Assembly (NCBI RefSeq): GCF_947502065.1
Contig: NZ_CANMYE010000006.1
Span: 1 to 64,000, forward strand
DNA length: 64,000 nucleotides
Source: an uncultured Pseudoteredinibacter sp.
GTDB lineage: Bacteria; Pseudomonadota; Gammaproteobacteria; Pseudomonadales; Cellvibrionaceae
Direction: 5' to 3'
Shown here: positions 14,659 to 23,353 of the stretch, in pieces
How the letters are laid out: each line of letters opens with the position of its first letter
Position numbering within the stretch: position 1 is the stretch's first letter
The notes under the pieces: model-generated
Database searches by the model: none
What the model was told of the DNA's origin: nothing
The model's input: the letters and a program-made list of their open reading frames with translations, nothing else
Made by a program: the position numbers and the translations under genes

Positions 14659-16212
14659 TCAGTGTGCCGCTAGGATCGCTAAATTCTTGCCATCCATTTC
14701 TGCAGGCTGTTCGATACCCATTAAGGTCAGCATGGTAGGTGCCACATCGGCTAAGCTGCCACCTTCTTCTAAGCGAATATCGCGTGGACCATAATATACA
14801 AAAGGTACCGGTAGCGTTGTGTGCTGAGTATGCTTTTGGCCACTGACTTCATCGAACATGGTTTCCACATTACCGTGATCGGCCGTTACCAAAACTTCGC
14901 CGCCGGCTTTATCGATGCTGGTAAAGATTTCGGCTAAGCAGCCATCAACAACCTCAACAGCTTTTATAGCCGCATTGTAGTCGCCAGTGTGACCAACTTG
15001 GTCGCAGTTGGCGTAGTTACAAATGATCACATCGTATTTGCCAGATTCAATAGCTGCGGTAAGTTTTTCAGTAACCTCTGGCGCGCTCATTTCTGGTTTT
15101 TGATCGTAGGTTTCGACATCAGGTGATGGAATTAACTCGCGGCATTCGCCATCGAAAAGCTCTTCCTGGCCGCCACTAAAGAAGAAGGTGACATGGGCGT
15201 ACTTTTCGGTTTCCGCAATACGTAATTGTTGCTTGCCTTGCTTGGCCATAATTTCGCCAAAAGAGTTCACTAAGTTTTGCGGCGGGAAGGCACAGTTTGC
15301 TGGAATATCGGCGGCGTACTCTGTGGTCATAACAAAGTCGGCCAAAGCTGGGCGTTGCTCGCGCTCGAAACCATCAAAGCCATCGTCTACAAAGGCGCGG
15401 CTAATTTGTCGGGCGCGATCGGGGCGGAAGTTCATAAACAATAAGCAATCGCCATCGTTAATGGTGGCGGCTTCTTCGCCTTCAGCGGCAATCACGCTGG
15501 CTTTAACAAACTCGTCGTCTTCACCACGGGCGTAGGCTGCTTCCAATGCGCTAATCGGATCGGCGTAGCGATAATCAGCTTTGCCTAAGGTCATCAGATC
15601 GTAGGCTTGCTGTACGCGATCCCAACGGTTGTCGCGATCCATGCCGAAAAAACGACCGCTGACAGAGGCAATACGGCCTAGGCCTTTTTCACGCAGTAAA
15701 CTATCTGTTTGCTGCAGTGATGGCTGGGCGCTACGCGGGGGTACATCGCGGCCATCTAAAAAGGCATGCAGATAAACTTTCTTGGCACCACGTTGTGCGG
15801 CCATTTCGATGGCGGCATTTAAGTGGGCTTCATGGCTGTGAACGCCACCGGGCGACAATAGCCCCATAATGTGGACGGCGCCTTCATTGGCAACGGCTTT
15901 ATCCACCGCTTGGGTGTAAACCGGGTTGGTGAAAAAATCACCATCGGCAATCGCTTTGTTGATACGAGTGTAATTCTGATAGACCACTCGTCCGGCGCCT
16001 AAGGTCATATGACCCACTTCTGAGTTGCCCATTTGACCTTCAGGTAGGCCGACGGCCATGCCCGAGGTAGCAATCAAGGTATTGGCCCTGTCTTTCACCA
16101 AGGCATCCCAGGTGGGGCTATTGGCATTGTGAATCGCGTTATGCTCTTGGCTATCTGAGTAGCCAAAACCATCCAAAATGAGCAGAACCAGAGGGCCTTT
16201 TGCCGCCGTCAT
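14659..16212 (-). CDS. gpmI: 2,3-bisphosphoglycerate-independent phosphoglycerate mutase
   Basis: Glycolytic enzyme interconverting 3- and 2-phosphoglycerate, a manganese-dependent alkaline-phosphatase-fold enzyme. The 517 residues match the family. Metal ligands are visible as LLILDGFG (Asp14), GQMGNSEVGH with the phosphorylated serine Ser64, DGRDVPPRSA in the inserted domain, and NYANCDQVGHTG and VTADHGNVE near the end. It leads the leftward envC-ctpA block and is divergent from the rhodanese gene. Confidence 0.96.
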   Translation of the reverse strand: MTAAKGPLVLLILDGFGYSDSQEHNAIHNANSPTWDALVKDRANTLIATSGMAVGLPEGQMGNSEVGHMTLGAGRVVYQNYTRINKAIADGDFFTNPVYTQAVDKAVANEGAVHIMGLLSPGGVHSHEAHLNAAIEMAAQRGAKKVYLHAFLDGRDVPPRSAQPSLQQTDSLLREKGLGRIASVSGRFFGMDRDNRWDRVQQAYDLMTLGKADYRYADPISALEAAYARGEDDEFVKASVIAAEGEEAATINDGDCLLFMNFRPDRARQISRAFVDDGFDGFEREQRPALADFVMTTEYAADIPANCAFPPQNLVNSFGEIMAKQGKQQLRIAETEKYAHVTFFFSGGQEELFDGECRELIPSPDVETYDQKPEMSAPEVTEKLTAAIESGKYDVIICNYANCDQVGHTGDYNAAIKAVEVVDGCLAEIFTSIDKAGGEVLVTADHGNVETMFDEVSGQKHTQHTTLPVPFVYYGPRDIRLEEGGSLADVAPTMLTLMGIEQPAEMDGKNLAILAAH

Positions 16213-16381
16213 TGTAACTACCTTATAAGCTATGGTTGAAAAACGGCGAATTTTACCCTTTTGTGCCCCTTAACACCATGAAATCTAGGCTAGAGCGTGT
16301 ATACTGCGGCGTTTTGATTTTGATGAGCTTGGCGGCCAGAGTTTGATTTGGTCTCTTTGCGCTAATGAGGGCTGTTAAGGC

Positions 16382-16792
16382 GTGGACGTACTGGTATTTA
16401 TTACTGAGCAGTGGATGTTGGTCAGTATTTTGTTTGGTCTGATTTTTCTCTATGTCTTCACCGAGAAGCAAAAGGGCGGTAAGAGCATCAGCAGTCATGA
16501 GCTGACCCGCATGGTGAACGATGGCTCGGCAGTGGTTTTGGATGTCCGTGAGGCCAAAGACTATAAAGCTGGCCATATTGTGGATGCCGTAAATATTCCG
16601 TTCAACGCGATGGAAAAGCGCATCGTTGAGCTGGATAAGTATGAGGGAAAGACCATCGTTATCGTTGATAAGATGGGTCAACATGCTGGTGCCGTAGGCA
16701 AGCAGCTTGCCCAGCGTGGTTTCAGCATTAGCCGTTTAAGCGGCGGTATGATGGATTGGCAGGGTCAAAACCTACCCGTGGTTAAAAAGTAG
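16382..16792 (+). CDS. Membrane-anchored rhodanese-like protein lacking the catalytic Cys
   Basis: Protein of 136 residues from a GTG start. One N-terminal membrane helix (residues about 11-26) is followed by a rhodanese domain: VVLDVREAKDYKAGHIVDAVNIP is intact. In the active-site loop the sequence is IVIVDKMGQHAG, with Asp96 where family members normally have the sulfur-carrying cysteine. Sulfurtransferase activity is therefore doubtful. Such YibN-type genes typically lie between gpmI and grxC-secB, exactly as here. Eight bases separate it from grxC, so the two are co-transcribed. Confidence 0.85.
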   Translation: MDVLVFITEQWMLVSILFGLIFLYVFTEKQKGGKSISSHELTRMVNDGSAVVLDVREAKDYKAGHIVDAVNIPFNAMEKRIVELDKYEGKTIVIVDKMGQHAGAVGKQLAQRGFSISRLSGGMMDWQGQNLPVVKK

Positions 16793-16800
16793 GAGGATTT

Positions 16801-17052
16801 ATGCCTGAGGTAACCATCTATTCCAGTGATTTTTGCCCCTTTTGTCATCGAGCCAAGGCTTTGCTGACAGGTAAGGGCGTTGATTTCAAAGAGATTAAAG
16901 TTGATGGGCAGCCCGAAGTGCGTGCCGAAATGATCAACAAGGCACAGCAGCGTACCGTGCCGCAAATTTGGATTGGCGAGCGCCATGTTGGTGGTTGCGA
17001 CGATCTATACACCCTGGAGCGTGCCGGCAAGCTGGATGGCTTGTTAGGGTAA
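16801..17052 (+). CDS. grxC: Glutaredoxin 3
   Basis: Cytoplasmic dithiol oxidoreductase of 83 residues. The CPFC active site is at residues 12-15, TVPQIWIG carries the cis-proline, and GGCDDLYTLE binds glutathione. AGGAGG lies immediately upstream of the ATG. It follows the rhodanese gene and precedes secB in the order conserved across gammaproteobacteria. Confidence 0.95.
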   Translation: MPEVTIYSSDFCPFCHRAKALLTGKGVDFKEIKVDGQPEVRAEMINKAQQRTVPQIWIGERHVGGCDDLYTLERAGKLDGLLG

Positions 17053-17060
17053 GGGTGATG

Positions 17061-17091
17061 GGGGTGGCCTTGAAATCAAGAAAACCACCCC
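17061..17091 (+). terminator. Hairpin after grxC
   Basis: GGGGTGG and CCACCCC enclose a second small hairpin CTTGA/TCAAG. There is no T-run after it, so it is a weak terminator or an RNA-stability element between grxC and secB. Confidence 0.45.
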
Positions 17092-17177
17092 AATCTGTTG
17101 GGTATTAGCCCGACAACTTTGGCTTAGTTTAGCGCTGAGGCTGGTTGAAGAGCGATAGAATAGAGCGATAAAAACGG

Positions 17178-17201
17178 CGATAAATTCGCAGCGATTTATC
17201 G
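17178..17201. promoter_or_regulatory. CGATAAAT palindrome upstream of secB
   Basis: CGATAAAT-TCGCAGCG-ATTTATCG, followed by TTTAGT, about 66 bases before the secB start. Two further GCGATA words precede it. It resembles the palindrome at 11194-11211. It could also be an untranslated-leader hairpin. Confidence 0.4.
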
Positions 17202-17266
17202 TTTAGTAATATAGGTAGTAGACAATAACAGGTGTTAAACACCTTAAATTTAAAGTAGGCAAGATT

Positions 17267-17773
17267 ATGGCTGAAGAGCATAACCAAGAAGCTGCAGCGG
17301 CAGCAGAAGAACAAACCGGTCAACAATTCGCGGTTCAGCGTTTATACGTTAAAGACATCTCCTTCGAAGCCCCTATGGGCGCTGAAGCGTTTACCAAGCA
17401 GTGGCAGCCAGCTGTAAACCAAGAGTTGGGCAACAAGGTAAACAAACTAGATGACAATAACTACGAAGTTACTTTGACTATCACTGTAACCGTTAAGTTG
17501 GGCGAAGAGACTGCTTTCTTGGCTGAAGTTCACCAAGCAGGTATTTTTGCTATCGCTGGTTTAGATGAGCAGCAGCTAACTCACGTATTGAACACTATGT
17601 GCCCGAACATCTTGTTCCCATACGCTCGTGAAGCTATCGACAATATCGTAGGTAAGGGCAGCTTCCCTGCTTTGATGTTGCCGCCTGTAAACTTCGACGC
17701 CTTGTTTGCTCAGGCTGTACAGCAGCAACAGCAACAAGCTGGCGAAGCTCCGGCCGAAGATACTGCTCACTAA
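17267..17773 (+). CDS. secB: Protein-export chaperone SecB
   Basis: Cytosolic chaperone that holds preproteins unfolded for SecA. The 168 residues match family size. An acidic, Ala/Gln-rich N-terminal extension is followed by FAVQRLYVKDISFEAPMGAE, with the conserved beta core YEVTLTITVTVK and the C-terminal GSFPALMLPPVNFDALF motif, then a Gln-rich tail. It has its own upstream region of about 210 bases and a strong terminator. Confidence 0.96.
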   Translation: MAEEHNQEAAAAAEEQTGQQFAVQRLYVKDISFEAPMGAEAFTKQWQPAVNQELGNKVNKLDDNNYEVTLTITVTVKLGEETAFLAEVHQAGIFAIAGLDEQQLTHVLNTMCPNILFPYAREAIDNIVGKGSFPALMLPPVNFDALFAQAVQQQQQQAGEAPAEDTAH

Positions 17774-17792
17774 GAGTTGTTTATCTTCCGAT

Positions 17793-17822
17793 AAAAAAAC
17801 GCCGCTTCTGCGGCGTTTTTTT
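17793..17822 (+). terminator. Bidirectional rho-independent terminator after secB
   Basis: AAAAAAACGCCGC-TTCT-GCGGCGTTTTTTT: a GC-rich stem with A and T runs on both sides. Confidence 0.93.
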
Positions 17823-18024
17823 ATGGTTATCTGTATTGCCACAGGCGCTTCTTAAACCCATCGGTAGGGTTGGGTGATGCTTATTTGGGCAATCTTGTTA
17901 TAGTTACTCAATTGCATGTTTTGTCTCATCTAGAGAAACAAACGCTTTGGTGGCTTTAAAAATTTGGTCTATGCTGTAATCTTCGCTTTCCTGCTAATTC
18001 TGACAAGGCAATGCCGAAGGTTCC

Positions 18025-18633
18025 ATGGAAGATATAAAAATAGAAGGTGCTGCGCGCGAGGATGCAGCCGCTATGGCCGACCTTATCTACAGCTCTGGCC
18101 CAAAGGCATTTGATTATGTTTTTGGTTGCAAGCGAATGACCGCGAAAGATTATCTTCTGCATGCCGCTCAGCGTCGTAAAGGCCAATATTCCCACCGTAA
18201 TCATGTCATTGTGCGCCGTAATGGTACAGTGCTGGGCTCTATGTTCAATTATGATAACCGAGGCCTCAGCGCTATGTACCTGCCTACCATAATATCGGTG
18301 ATCAGCTTTTTCCGCTGGCGTATTTGGGGGGTGGCTAAGCGCTCTAATGTTATCGATCAGGTGATTAAGCCGCCTGCTGATGATCTTTTGGTGGTGGCCC
18401 ATCTGGCCGTTGCACCACAAGCCCAGGGTTTAGGAATTGGCTCTAAGTTGATTGATTATGCGGCCGATATTGCCAAAGAGCATGGCTATGCCGGTTTGGC
18501 TTTAGATGTTTCTATGGAAAACCCAGCAGCACAAAGGCTTTATGAGCGTTTGGGTTTTGAAGTTTGTGCCGAGCGTTTATCGCCCATCGATGAAGTGCCT
18601 GGGCATCGCTATATGGAGTGGCGTTTTACTTAA
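18025..18633 (+). CDS. GNAT-family N-acetyltransferase
   Basis: Protein of 202 residues. The C-terminal half has the GNAT acetyl-CoA site: VVAHLAVAPQAQGLGIGSKLIDYA (Q/R-x-x-G-x-G/A loop) followed by LDVSMENPAAQRLYERLGFEV. The N-terminal half (YVFGCKRMTAKDYL and the HRNHVIVRRNGTVLGSM strand pair) is also typical. GAAGG precedes the start. The substrate, small molecule or protein, is unknown. It stands alone between secB and the convergent ntrC. Confidence 0.85.
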   Translation: MEDIKIEGAAREDAAAMADLIYSSGPKAFDYVFGCKRMTAKDYLLHAAQRRKGQYSHRNHVIVRRNGTVLGSMFNYDNRGLSAMYLPTIISVISFFRWRIWGVAKRSNVIDQVIKPPADDLLVVAHLAVAPQAQGLGIGSKLIDYAADIAKEHGYAGLALDVSMENPAAQRLYERLGFEVCAERLSPIDEVPGHRYMEWRFT

Positions 18634-18712
18634 GGGTAAGCAAGGGCAACTTTTTGAGCTTTTCTTTTAAGCTTTTCTCAGCTTGCATCGTCAGCGCCTT
18701 GCCTATTTCAAA

Positions 18713-20125
18713 TTACTCATGCTCCATTTGTAAATCTTTAAGTTTTCTCGTCAGCGTATTTCTGCCCCAGCCTAATAACACAGCCGCGTCGCGTTTTCGG
18801 CCGGCAGTATGTTTTAAGGCGGTTTCAATCATTGCTTTTTCAAAGCGTGGCATGGCGCTATTAAGTATTTCTTTTTGCCCTTGCTTAAGCGCTTTTTCGG
18901 CCCATTGACGCAAACATTTTTCCCAATCACCATTGGCCATATTGGGTCCGTCTTGTTGCTTCTCTAGCAACTCAGGTGGCAAATCCTCGACATGAATTTC
19001 TCGGCTGGAAGCCATCACGGTTAACCAGCGACAAGTGTTTTCCAGCTGTCGAACATTACCCGGCCAATCCAAAGAGCACATAAAGGCTTGTGTTTGGGGT
19101 AGCAAAACCTTGGGCTCTACATTCAGTTCTTTTGAGGCACGGCGAATAAAGTGCTCAGCCAATTTGGGGATGTCTTCTTGTCGCTCGGACAGTGTAGGGA
19201 TATGAATACGAATAACATTAAGGCGGTGAAATAAATCTTCGCGGAATCGATTTTCGTCAACCAGCTGCTCCAAATCTTGGTGAGTTGCTGCGATAATTCT
19301 GACATCAACTTTCACTGGCACATGACCGCCAACTCGATAAAACTCTCCATCGGCTAATACGCGCAATAATCTTGTTTGGGTATCGGCTGGCATATCACCA
19401 ATTTCATCCAGAAATAGGGTGCCACCATCGGCCTGCTCAAAGCGGCCTTGGCGTAAACTGCTGGCGCCGGTGAAAGCTCCTTTTTCATGGCCGAATAATT
19501 CCGACTCCATTAAATCTTTAGGAATCGCCGCCATATTAAGGGCAATAAAAGGATTCTGTTTGCGTGGACTATGGCGATGCAAGGCCTGCGCAACCAGCTC
19601 CTTACCGGTACCGCTTTGGCCGTTAATTAACACGGTAATATTGGATTGTGATAGGCGGCCTATTGCACGAAACACTTCCTGCATGGCAGGCGCTTCGCCA
19701 ATAATTTCGGCGTCGCTATCTTCAGTATTAGGATTTTGCTGAAACTGTTCGGCAGCTTGAATTAAAGCTCGCTGAGTCATCGCGACGGCTTCATCAATAT
19801 CAAATGGCTTTGGTAAATATTCAAAGGCACCACTTTGATAAGCGGATACTGCACTTTCCAGATCTGAATGCGCGGTCATTATAATGACCGGCAAATTTGG
19901 AAAGCGTTCTTGCAATTGCCCTAACAGCGATAGGCCATCGGTACCAGGCATGCGAATATCACTGATGATCACCGTAGGTTGTTTACGCTCTAGCTGTGCC
20001 AAGGCATCATCACCACTGGCGAAGCTTTCGGTATTGATGTCCGCTTGCTGCAAGGCTTTTTCAAGTACCCAGCGAATGCTGCGGTCATCGTCGATAATCC
20101 AAACCGTTTGTTCTTGCATATTCAT
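18713..20125 (-). CDS. ntrC: Nitrogen regulator NtrC (NR-I)
   Basis: Sigma-54 enhancer-binding response regulator of 470 residues. The receiver domain has IIDDDRSIRW and phospho-acceptor Asp56 (IISDIRMPGTDG). The AAA+ domain shows Walker A GQSGTGKE, the sigma-54 contact GAFTGA, and Walker B LFLDEIGDM. The C-terminal Fis-type helix-turn-helix reads AAVLLGWGRNTLTRKLKDL. Its ATG overlaps the ntrB stop (ATGA). It activates glnA and probably its own operon: NtrC-type palindromes and sigma-54 promoters lie upstream of both. Confidence 0.96.
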   Translation of the reverse strand: MNMQEQTVWIIDDDRSIRWVLEKALQQADINTESFASGDDALAQLERKQPTVIISDIRMPGTDGLSLLGQLQERFPNLPVIIMTAHSDLESAVSAYQSGAFEYLPKPFDIDEAVAMTQRALIQAAEQFQQNPNTEDSDAEIIGEAPAMQEVFRAIGRLSQSNITVLINGQSGTGKELVAQALHRHSPRKQNPFIALNMAAIPKDLMESELFGHEKGAFTGASSLRQGRFEQADGGTLFLDEIGDMPADTQTRLLRVLADGEFYRVGGHVPVKVDVRIIAATHQDLEQLVDENRFREDLFHRLNVIRIHIPTLSERQEDIPKLAEHFIRRASKELNVEPKVLLPQTQAFMCSLDWPGNVRQLENTCRWLTVMASSREIHVEDLPPELLEKQQDGPNMANGDWEKCLRQWAEKALKQGQKEILNSAMPRFEKAMIETALKHTAGRKRDAAVLLGWGRNTLTRKLKDLQMEHE

Positions 20126-21180
20126 TGCTCGTTGGCCTTGCCGAGGGGTAAATAAATAGAAAACTGTGTGTTGCCAATGTTACTGTCACATTCAATCAAG
20201 CCGCCATGCTGGCTGATAAGTTGTTGAGAAATTGCCAGCCCTAATCCAGTGCCGTTTGCGCGCCCGGTGATCATGGGATAAAAAATATGGCTGAGAATAT
20301 CCGCAGGAATGCCCGGGCCGTTATCGATAATATCCACTCTTACTACCAAGCGATGGAAGCGTTGGCCGATCGTGAATTGTCGTTGGATGCGGCTGCGCAA
20401 AATAATTTTTGCGTTTTCGGTTTTGCTCTCAAGTATAGCTTGAACGGCATTACGGGCAACATTTAATAAGGCTTGAATCAATTGTTCAGAATCTATCGGT
20501 AGATCAGGGATGCTTGGGTCGTAATCTTTTTCCAGCACAATACGCTGGCCCACCTCGGCATGAATAACGGCAATAATTCTTTCCAAAACCTCGTGAATGT
20601 TACAGGGGCGTAGCTGCAGAGGCTGATTGGGGCCTAGCATGCGGTCGACCAAATTTCTAAGTCGGTCGGCCTCATCGATAATAACTTGGGTGTAGTCTTT
20701 TAGTGATTCACTATCCAGCTCTTTTGCCAGCAGCTGCGCCGCTCCGCGAATACCGCCGAGGGGGTTTTTGATCTCGTGGGCCATATTTCGAGCCAGATTG
20801 CGGCTGGTTTCTTGGGCGCTAAGAAGGGCTTCTTCTCGAGAGATACGCAGCAATCTATCCAAGGGTTGAATCTCAATGGCTAAGCCTTCTTCATCCGCGA
20901 GGGGGGTGACGCTGTAATCGATAGTGAGCTGGCTGCCATTGGGTAAAAGCCAGCAGGCACGGCGTTTGGTGTATAGGTGATGATCTTGCAGAGCTTGCTG
21001 TAATGTTTCAATGGCCTCATCGCTTTCTTGGAAGAATTCCAAAAAAGATTGGTTTGCCACCTGTGCTCGACTGACCGCCAGTAGATTCTCAGCGGCAGGA
21101 TTCATATGCATAAGCTGTAGGCTGGGGTCTACAATGACCACAGCTGTGCTTAAGCTATCGAGCAATTGTTGATAATTCAT
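20122..21180 (-). CDS. ntrB: Nitrogen sensor kinase/phosphatase NtrB (NR-II)
   Basis: Cytoplasmic histidine kinase of 352 residues that phosphorylates or dephosphorylates NtrC in response to PII protein. A PAS domain (residues about 5-110, AVVIVDPSLQLMHMNPAAENLL) is followed by HisKA with the phospho-accepting histidine in NMAHEIKNPLGGIRGAAQLL and a HATPase domain (NVARNAVQAI, IIDNGPGIP, GTGLGLAISQQLI). No membrane helix. First gene of the ntrBC operon; a 4-base overlap couples it to ntrC. Confidence 0.95.
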   Translation of the reverse strand: MNYQQLLDSLSTAVVIVDPSLQLMHMNPAAENLLAVSRAQVANQSFLEFFQESDEAIETLQQALQDHHLYTKRRACWLLPNGSQLTIDYSVTPLADEEGLAIEIQPLDRLLRISREEALLSAQETSRNLARNMAHEIKNPLGGIRGAAQLLAKELDSESLKDYTQVIIDEADRLRNLVDRMLGPNQPLQLRPCNIHEVLERIIAVIHAEVGQRIVLEKDYDPSIPDLPIDSEQLIQALLNVARNAVQAILESKTENAKIILRSRIQRQFTIGQRFHRLVVRVDIIDNGPGIPADILSHIFYPMITGRANGTGLGLAISQQLISQHGGLIECDSNIGNTQFSIYLPLGKANEQ

Positions 21181-21299
21181 AGGCTCCGTCGCGTTTTAAT
21201 GTCGGAATTCTTTATTTCTAAACTCTAAAGACTGTAACGCCAGTTCTAAGGGCAGCTTGCGCATCGCTGTGGCGCACCGGTCCCCGACTTAATGCTTAG

Positions 21300-21315
21300 A
21301 GCAAAAAGCAAACCA
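21300..21315 (-). promoter_or_regulatory. Candidate sigma-54 promoter of ntrBC
   Basis: The minus strand reads TGGTTTGCTTTTTGCT. Against TGGCACG-N4-TTGCW it keeps TGG, the G at position 7 and TTGCT, with GG and GC ten bases apart. It lies 120 bases upstream of the ntrB start. Confidence 0.55.
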
Positions 21316-21432
21316 AGAATGGCGGCCTTAAAGGAGATATTTTTAAGTCTTTGATTTATATAGAGAAAAAGAATAGACCTTATTCTCTGCTCGTCTTGGA
21401 TGTGGGAATAATAGCGAACTTTTCGAGGGGGT

Positions 21433-21447
21433 GCACCAAGTTGGTGC
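21433..21447. promoter_or_regulatory. NtrC-binding palindrome upstream of ntrBC
   Basis: GCACCAAGTTGGTGC is a perfect match to the GCACC-N5-GGTGC enhancer of NtrC. It is about 118 bases upstream of the candidate -24/-12 promoter, a normal enhancer distance. This 306-base gap holds nothing else I can identify. Confidence 0.7.
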
Positions 21448-21486
21448 GCCAGTGCCTTTGTTGTGGTCGAATAAGGGGCTGTTGCT

Positions 21487-22047
21487 TTACTTGGCTCTTG
21501 GTCTGTGCACCCAAATGGTGGCCTTGGCGGGCTTGGTGAGTTGCTTGCCGTTGGAATTTACCAGGCGAGCTTCGATTTTATGCTCGCCACGAAAAATCTC
21601 CTTCACTGTTGCTTTGCCATCTTGGCTTGGTAGCAGCTGACCATCCATATAGATTTTAATTTGGGCGCCCGCAATGGCGGCTTGCTTAACCTCATCGATT
21701 TTACTTTGCTCTGGGCTGTTGCTGCGCACACTTACTTCAAAAGCCGCTTCGATATGAAGATCCCGTTGATGGGCCATTAGGTGGCTGCCATTTTTGGGGC
21801 TGCGTAGGTAAAGCTTGTAGGCGCTATTAAAGCGGGTTTCCACTTGTTGGCGCTGCTGGGCTAGCTTTTCAAGATCCAGACCTGGGGTAGTGTTTACAGC
21901 AGGAAGGTCGACCTTTTCATTGCTGGCGTCATCCGCTGGTTTATCACTGTAGGTGACGTTGCCGTCTTCATCGATGTTTTTATAAATCTGAGCAAGTGCC
22001 GGGCTAATGAGCAATGCTGTTAGCAGGAATACAATATAGGGTTTCAT
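21487..22047 (-). CDS. Exported DUF4124-domain protein
   Basis: Protein of 186 residues from the second ATG (22047), which gives a clean signal peptide (MKPYIVFLLTALLISPALAQ); the first ATG adds eight residues. The N-terminal DUF4124 signature reads IYKNIDEDGNVTYSDKPADD, a short beta unit frequent in gammaproteobacterial periplasmic proteins. A coiled segment and a C-terminal Ig-like beta region (QIKIYMDGQLLPSQDGKATV, GEHKIEARLVNSNGK) follow. Function unknown. It is often found next to ntrBC-glnA in relatives, as here. Confidence 0.8.
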   Translation of the reverse strand: MKPYIVFLLTALLISPALAQIYKNIDEDGNVTYSDKPADDASNEKVDLPAVNTTPGLDLEKLAQQRQQVETRFNSAYKLYLRSPKNGSHLMAHQRDLHIEAAFEVSVRSNSPEQSKIDEVKQAAIAGAQIKIYMDGQLLPSQDGKATVKEIFRGEHKIEARLVNSNGKQLTKPAKATIWVHRPRAK

Positions 22048-22157
22048 GTTGTTTTTACCTAGCAGTCTCATTTAAGGCTCTTATTTCGTATGTAGATTGT
22101 GGCGTATTTATTTAGATAGCAGTGTTTGAAAAAAGTGCCGTGCTTGCAAGTCTACGA

Positions 22158-23216
22158 TTAAAGTGGCTGGGTTTGCAAAAAACGACGAAGCTCTTTGGGT
22201 ATGCTGGCCATGTCGGCCTTTGCCGCTAGTTCCTTTACGTCGGCGGAGTTAAAGGTGTGCCAGTACAATACCTTCTTATCACTCTGATTGGCGCAACAGT
22301 TTAGTGCGGCAGCGGCCGTTTTGGCTGTGTAGGTGGGTTCTAGCTGTATTTGAGTTTGCTCAAACATCTGCTCTGCCCAACGGCCTTCATTAGTGGCATG
22401 GCCGTAGCCACGGCCAAAATAATCGTCTTGCAGCTGAATTTCAGGAAGCTCAATATCTTTAAAGCTTGCCTCCATTTGGCAAAGGTATTTGAAGCAATTT
22501 TGACGTAGTTTGTGAACCGTGCCGCGAGTACAGGCTGGAATTGGGCCAATATGGGACGGCGCTACACGAATGCCGACGAGTTGAGATTTTAGTCCAGCTA
22601 AGGCGCAGCCTAAACTTAAGCCGGCCAATGTCGAGCTGGAGCCAACCGGGCAATAGATGTAATCGGGCTCTGGTAATGTACCATCATCTATTTGTTGTTT
22701 AAGCTCAAAAGCCGCGTTTACAAAAGCAATACAGCCGAGAATATTAGAGCCACCCGCAAACAGATAGTAATTGCTTTGCGATTTGAATAATTTTCCGATG
22801 TAAAAGTTCAGAGCGGTTCTAAATAAAGAACCTTGGTAGTGAAGCTTGGCGTTGAAGCGGTGCATCAGTTTTATATTCTGCTGAACATGGTTGGTTACCG
22901 GCTGTTTGAACAGCAGCAGCTTTAAGGTAATGCCCATTTGTAAAGCATAAATTGCAGTCGCAACTCCGTGGTTGGTGCCAATAGCCCCAAAACTGACTAG
23001 CTTCTTCTTCTTTGATTTGATCACGTCGGCAAGTATAAATTCCAGCTTTCGAACCTTGTTGCCACCGTATAGGGTATTTGTTTTATCGTCTCGCTTGATC
23101 CACAGATTGGGTGCCAATTCTGGAAGTGGCTCTATTGGAGTTGGGAGCTTCGCTAATGCCAACGAGGGGATGTGTTCACCAAGACCAGGAAAGGCTTCAA
23201 ATAAGGGTCTTTTCAT
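22158..23216 (-). CDS. PLP enzyme, ACC deaminase/D-cysteine desulfhydrase family
   Basis: Protein of 352 residues of PLP fold type II. The Schiff-base lysine is in TLYGGNKVRKLEF, the phosphate loop in PVGSSSTLAGLSLG, and GAIGTNHGVATAIYA contacts the substrate. Family members deaminate 1-aminocyclopropane-1-carboxylate or desulfurate D-cysteine; which of these, or another D-amino acid, cannot be read from the sequence. The N terminus (KLPTPIEPLPEL...LWIKRDD) is typical. Single gene between the DUF4124 gene and a large sensor kinase, with no obvious link to either. Confidence 0.8.
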   Translation of the reverse strand: MKRPLFEAFPGLGEHIPSLALAKLPTPIEPLPELAPNLWIKRDDKTNTLYGGNKVRKLEFILADVIKSKKKKLVSFGAIGTNHGVATAIYALQMGITLKLLLFKQPVTNHVQQNIKLMHRFNAKLHYQGSLFRTALNFYIGKLFKSQSNYYLFAGGSNILGCIAFVNAAFELKQQIDDGTLPEPDYIYCPVGSSSTLAGLSLGCALAGLKSQLVGIRVAPSHIGPIPACTRGTVHKLRQNCFKYLCQMEASFKDIELPEIQLQDDYFGRGYGHATNEGRWAEQMFEQTQIQLEPTYTAKTAAAALNCCANQSDKKVLYWHTFNSADVKELAAKADMASIPKELRRFLQTQPL

Positions 23217-23353
23217 CGAAATCTATAACACTCGCTCGACTGGGATAAATGTATGGCGGGCAATTATAGCGGACTAAGCAAAAGGTAGTAATAAAAATAG
23301 CATCAAGGCGGCTTTTATCGATCAGTATGTTAGGGCGGGCATAATTGCTGCGC

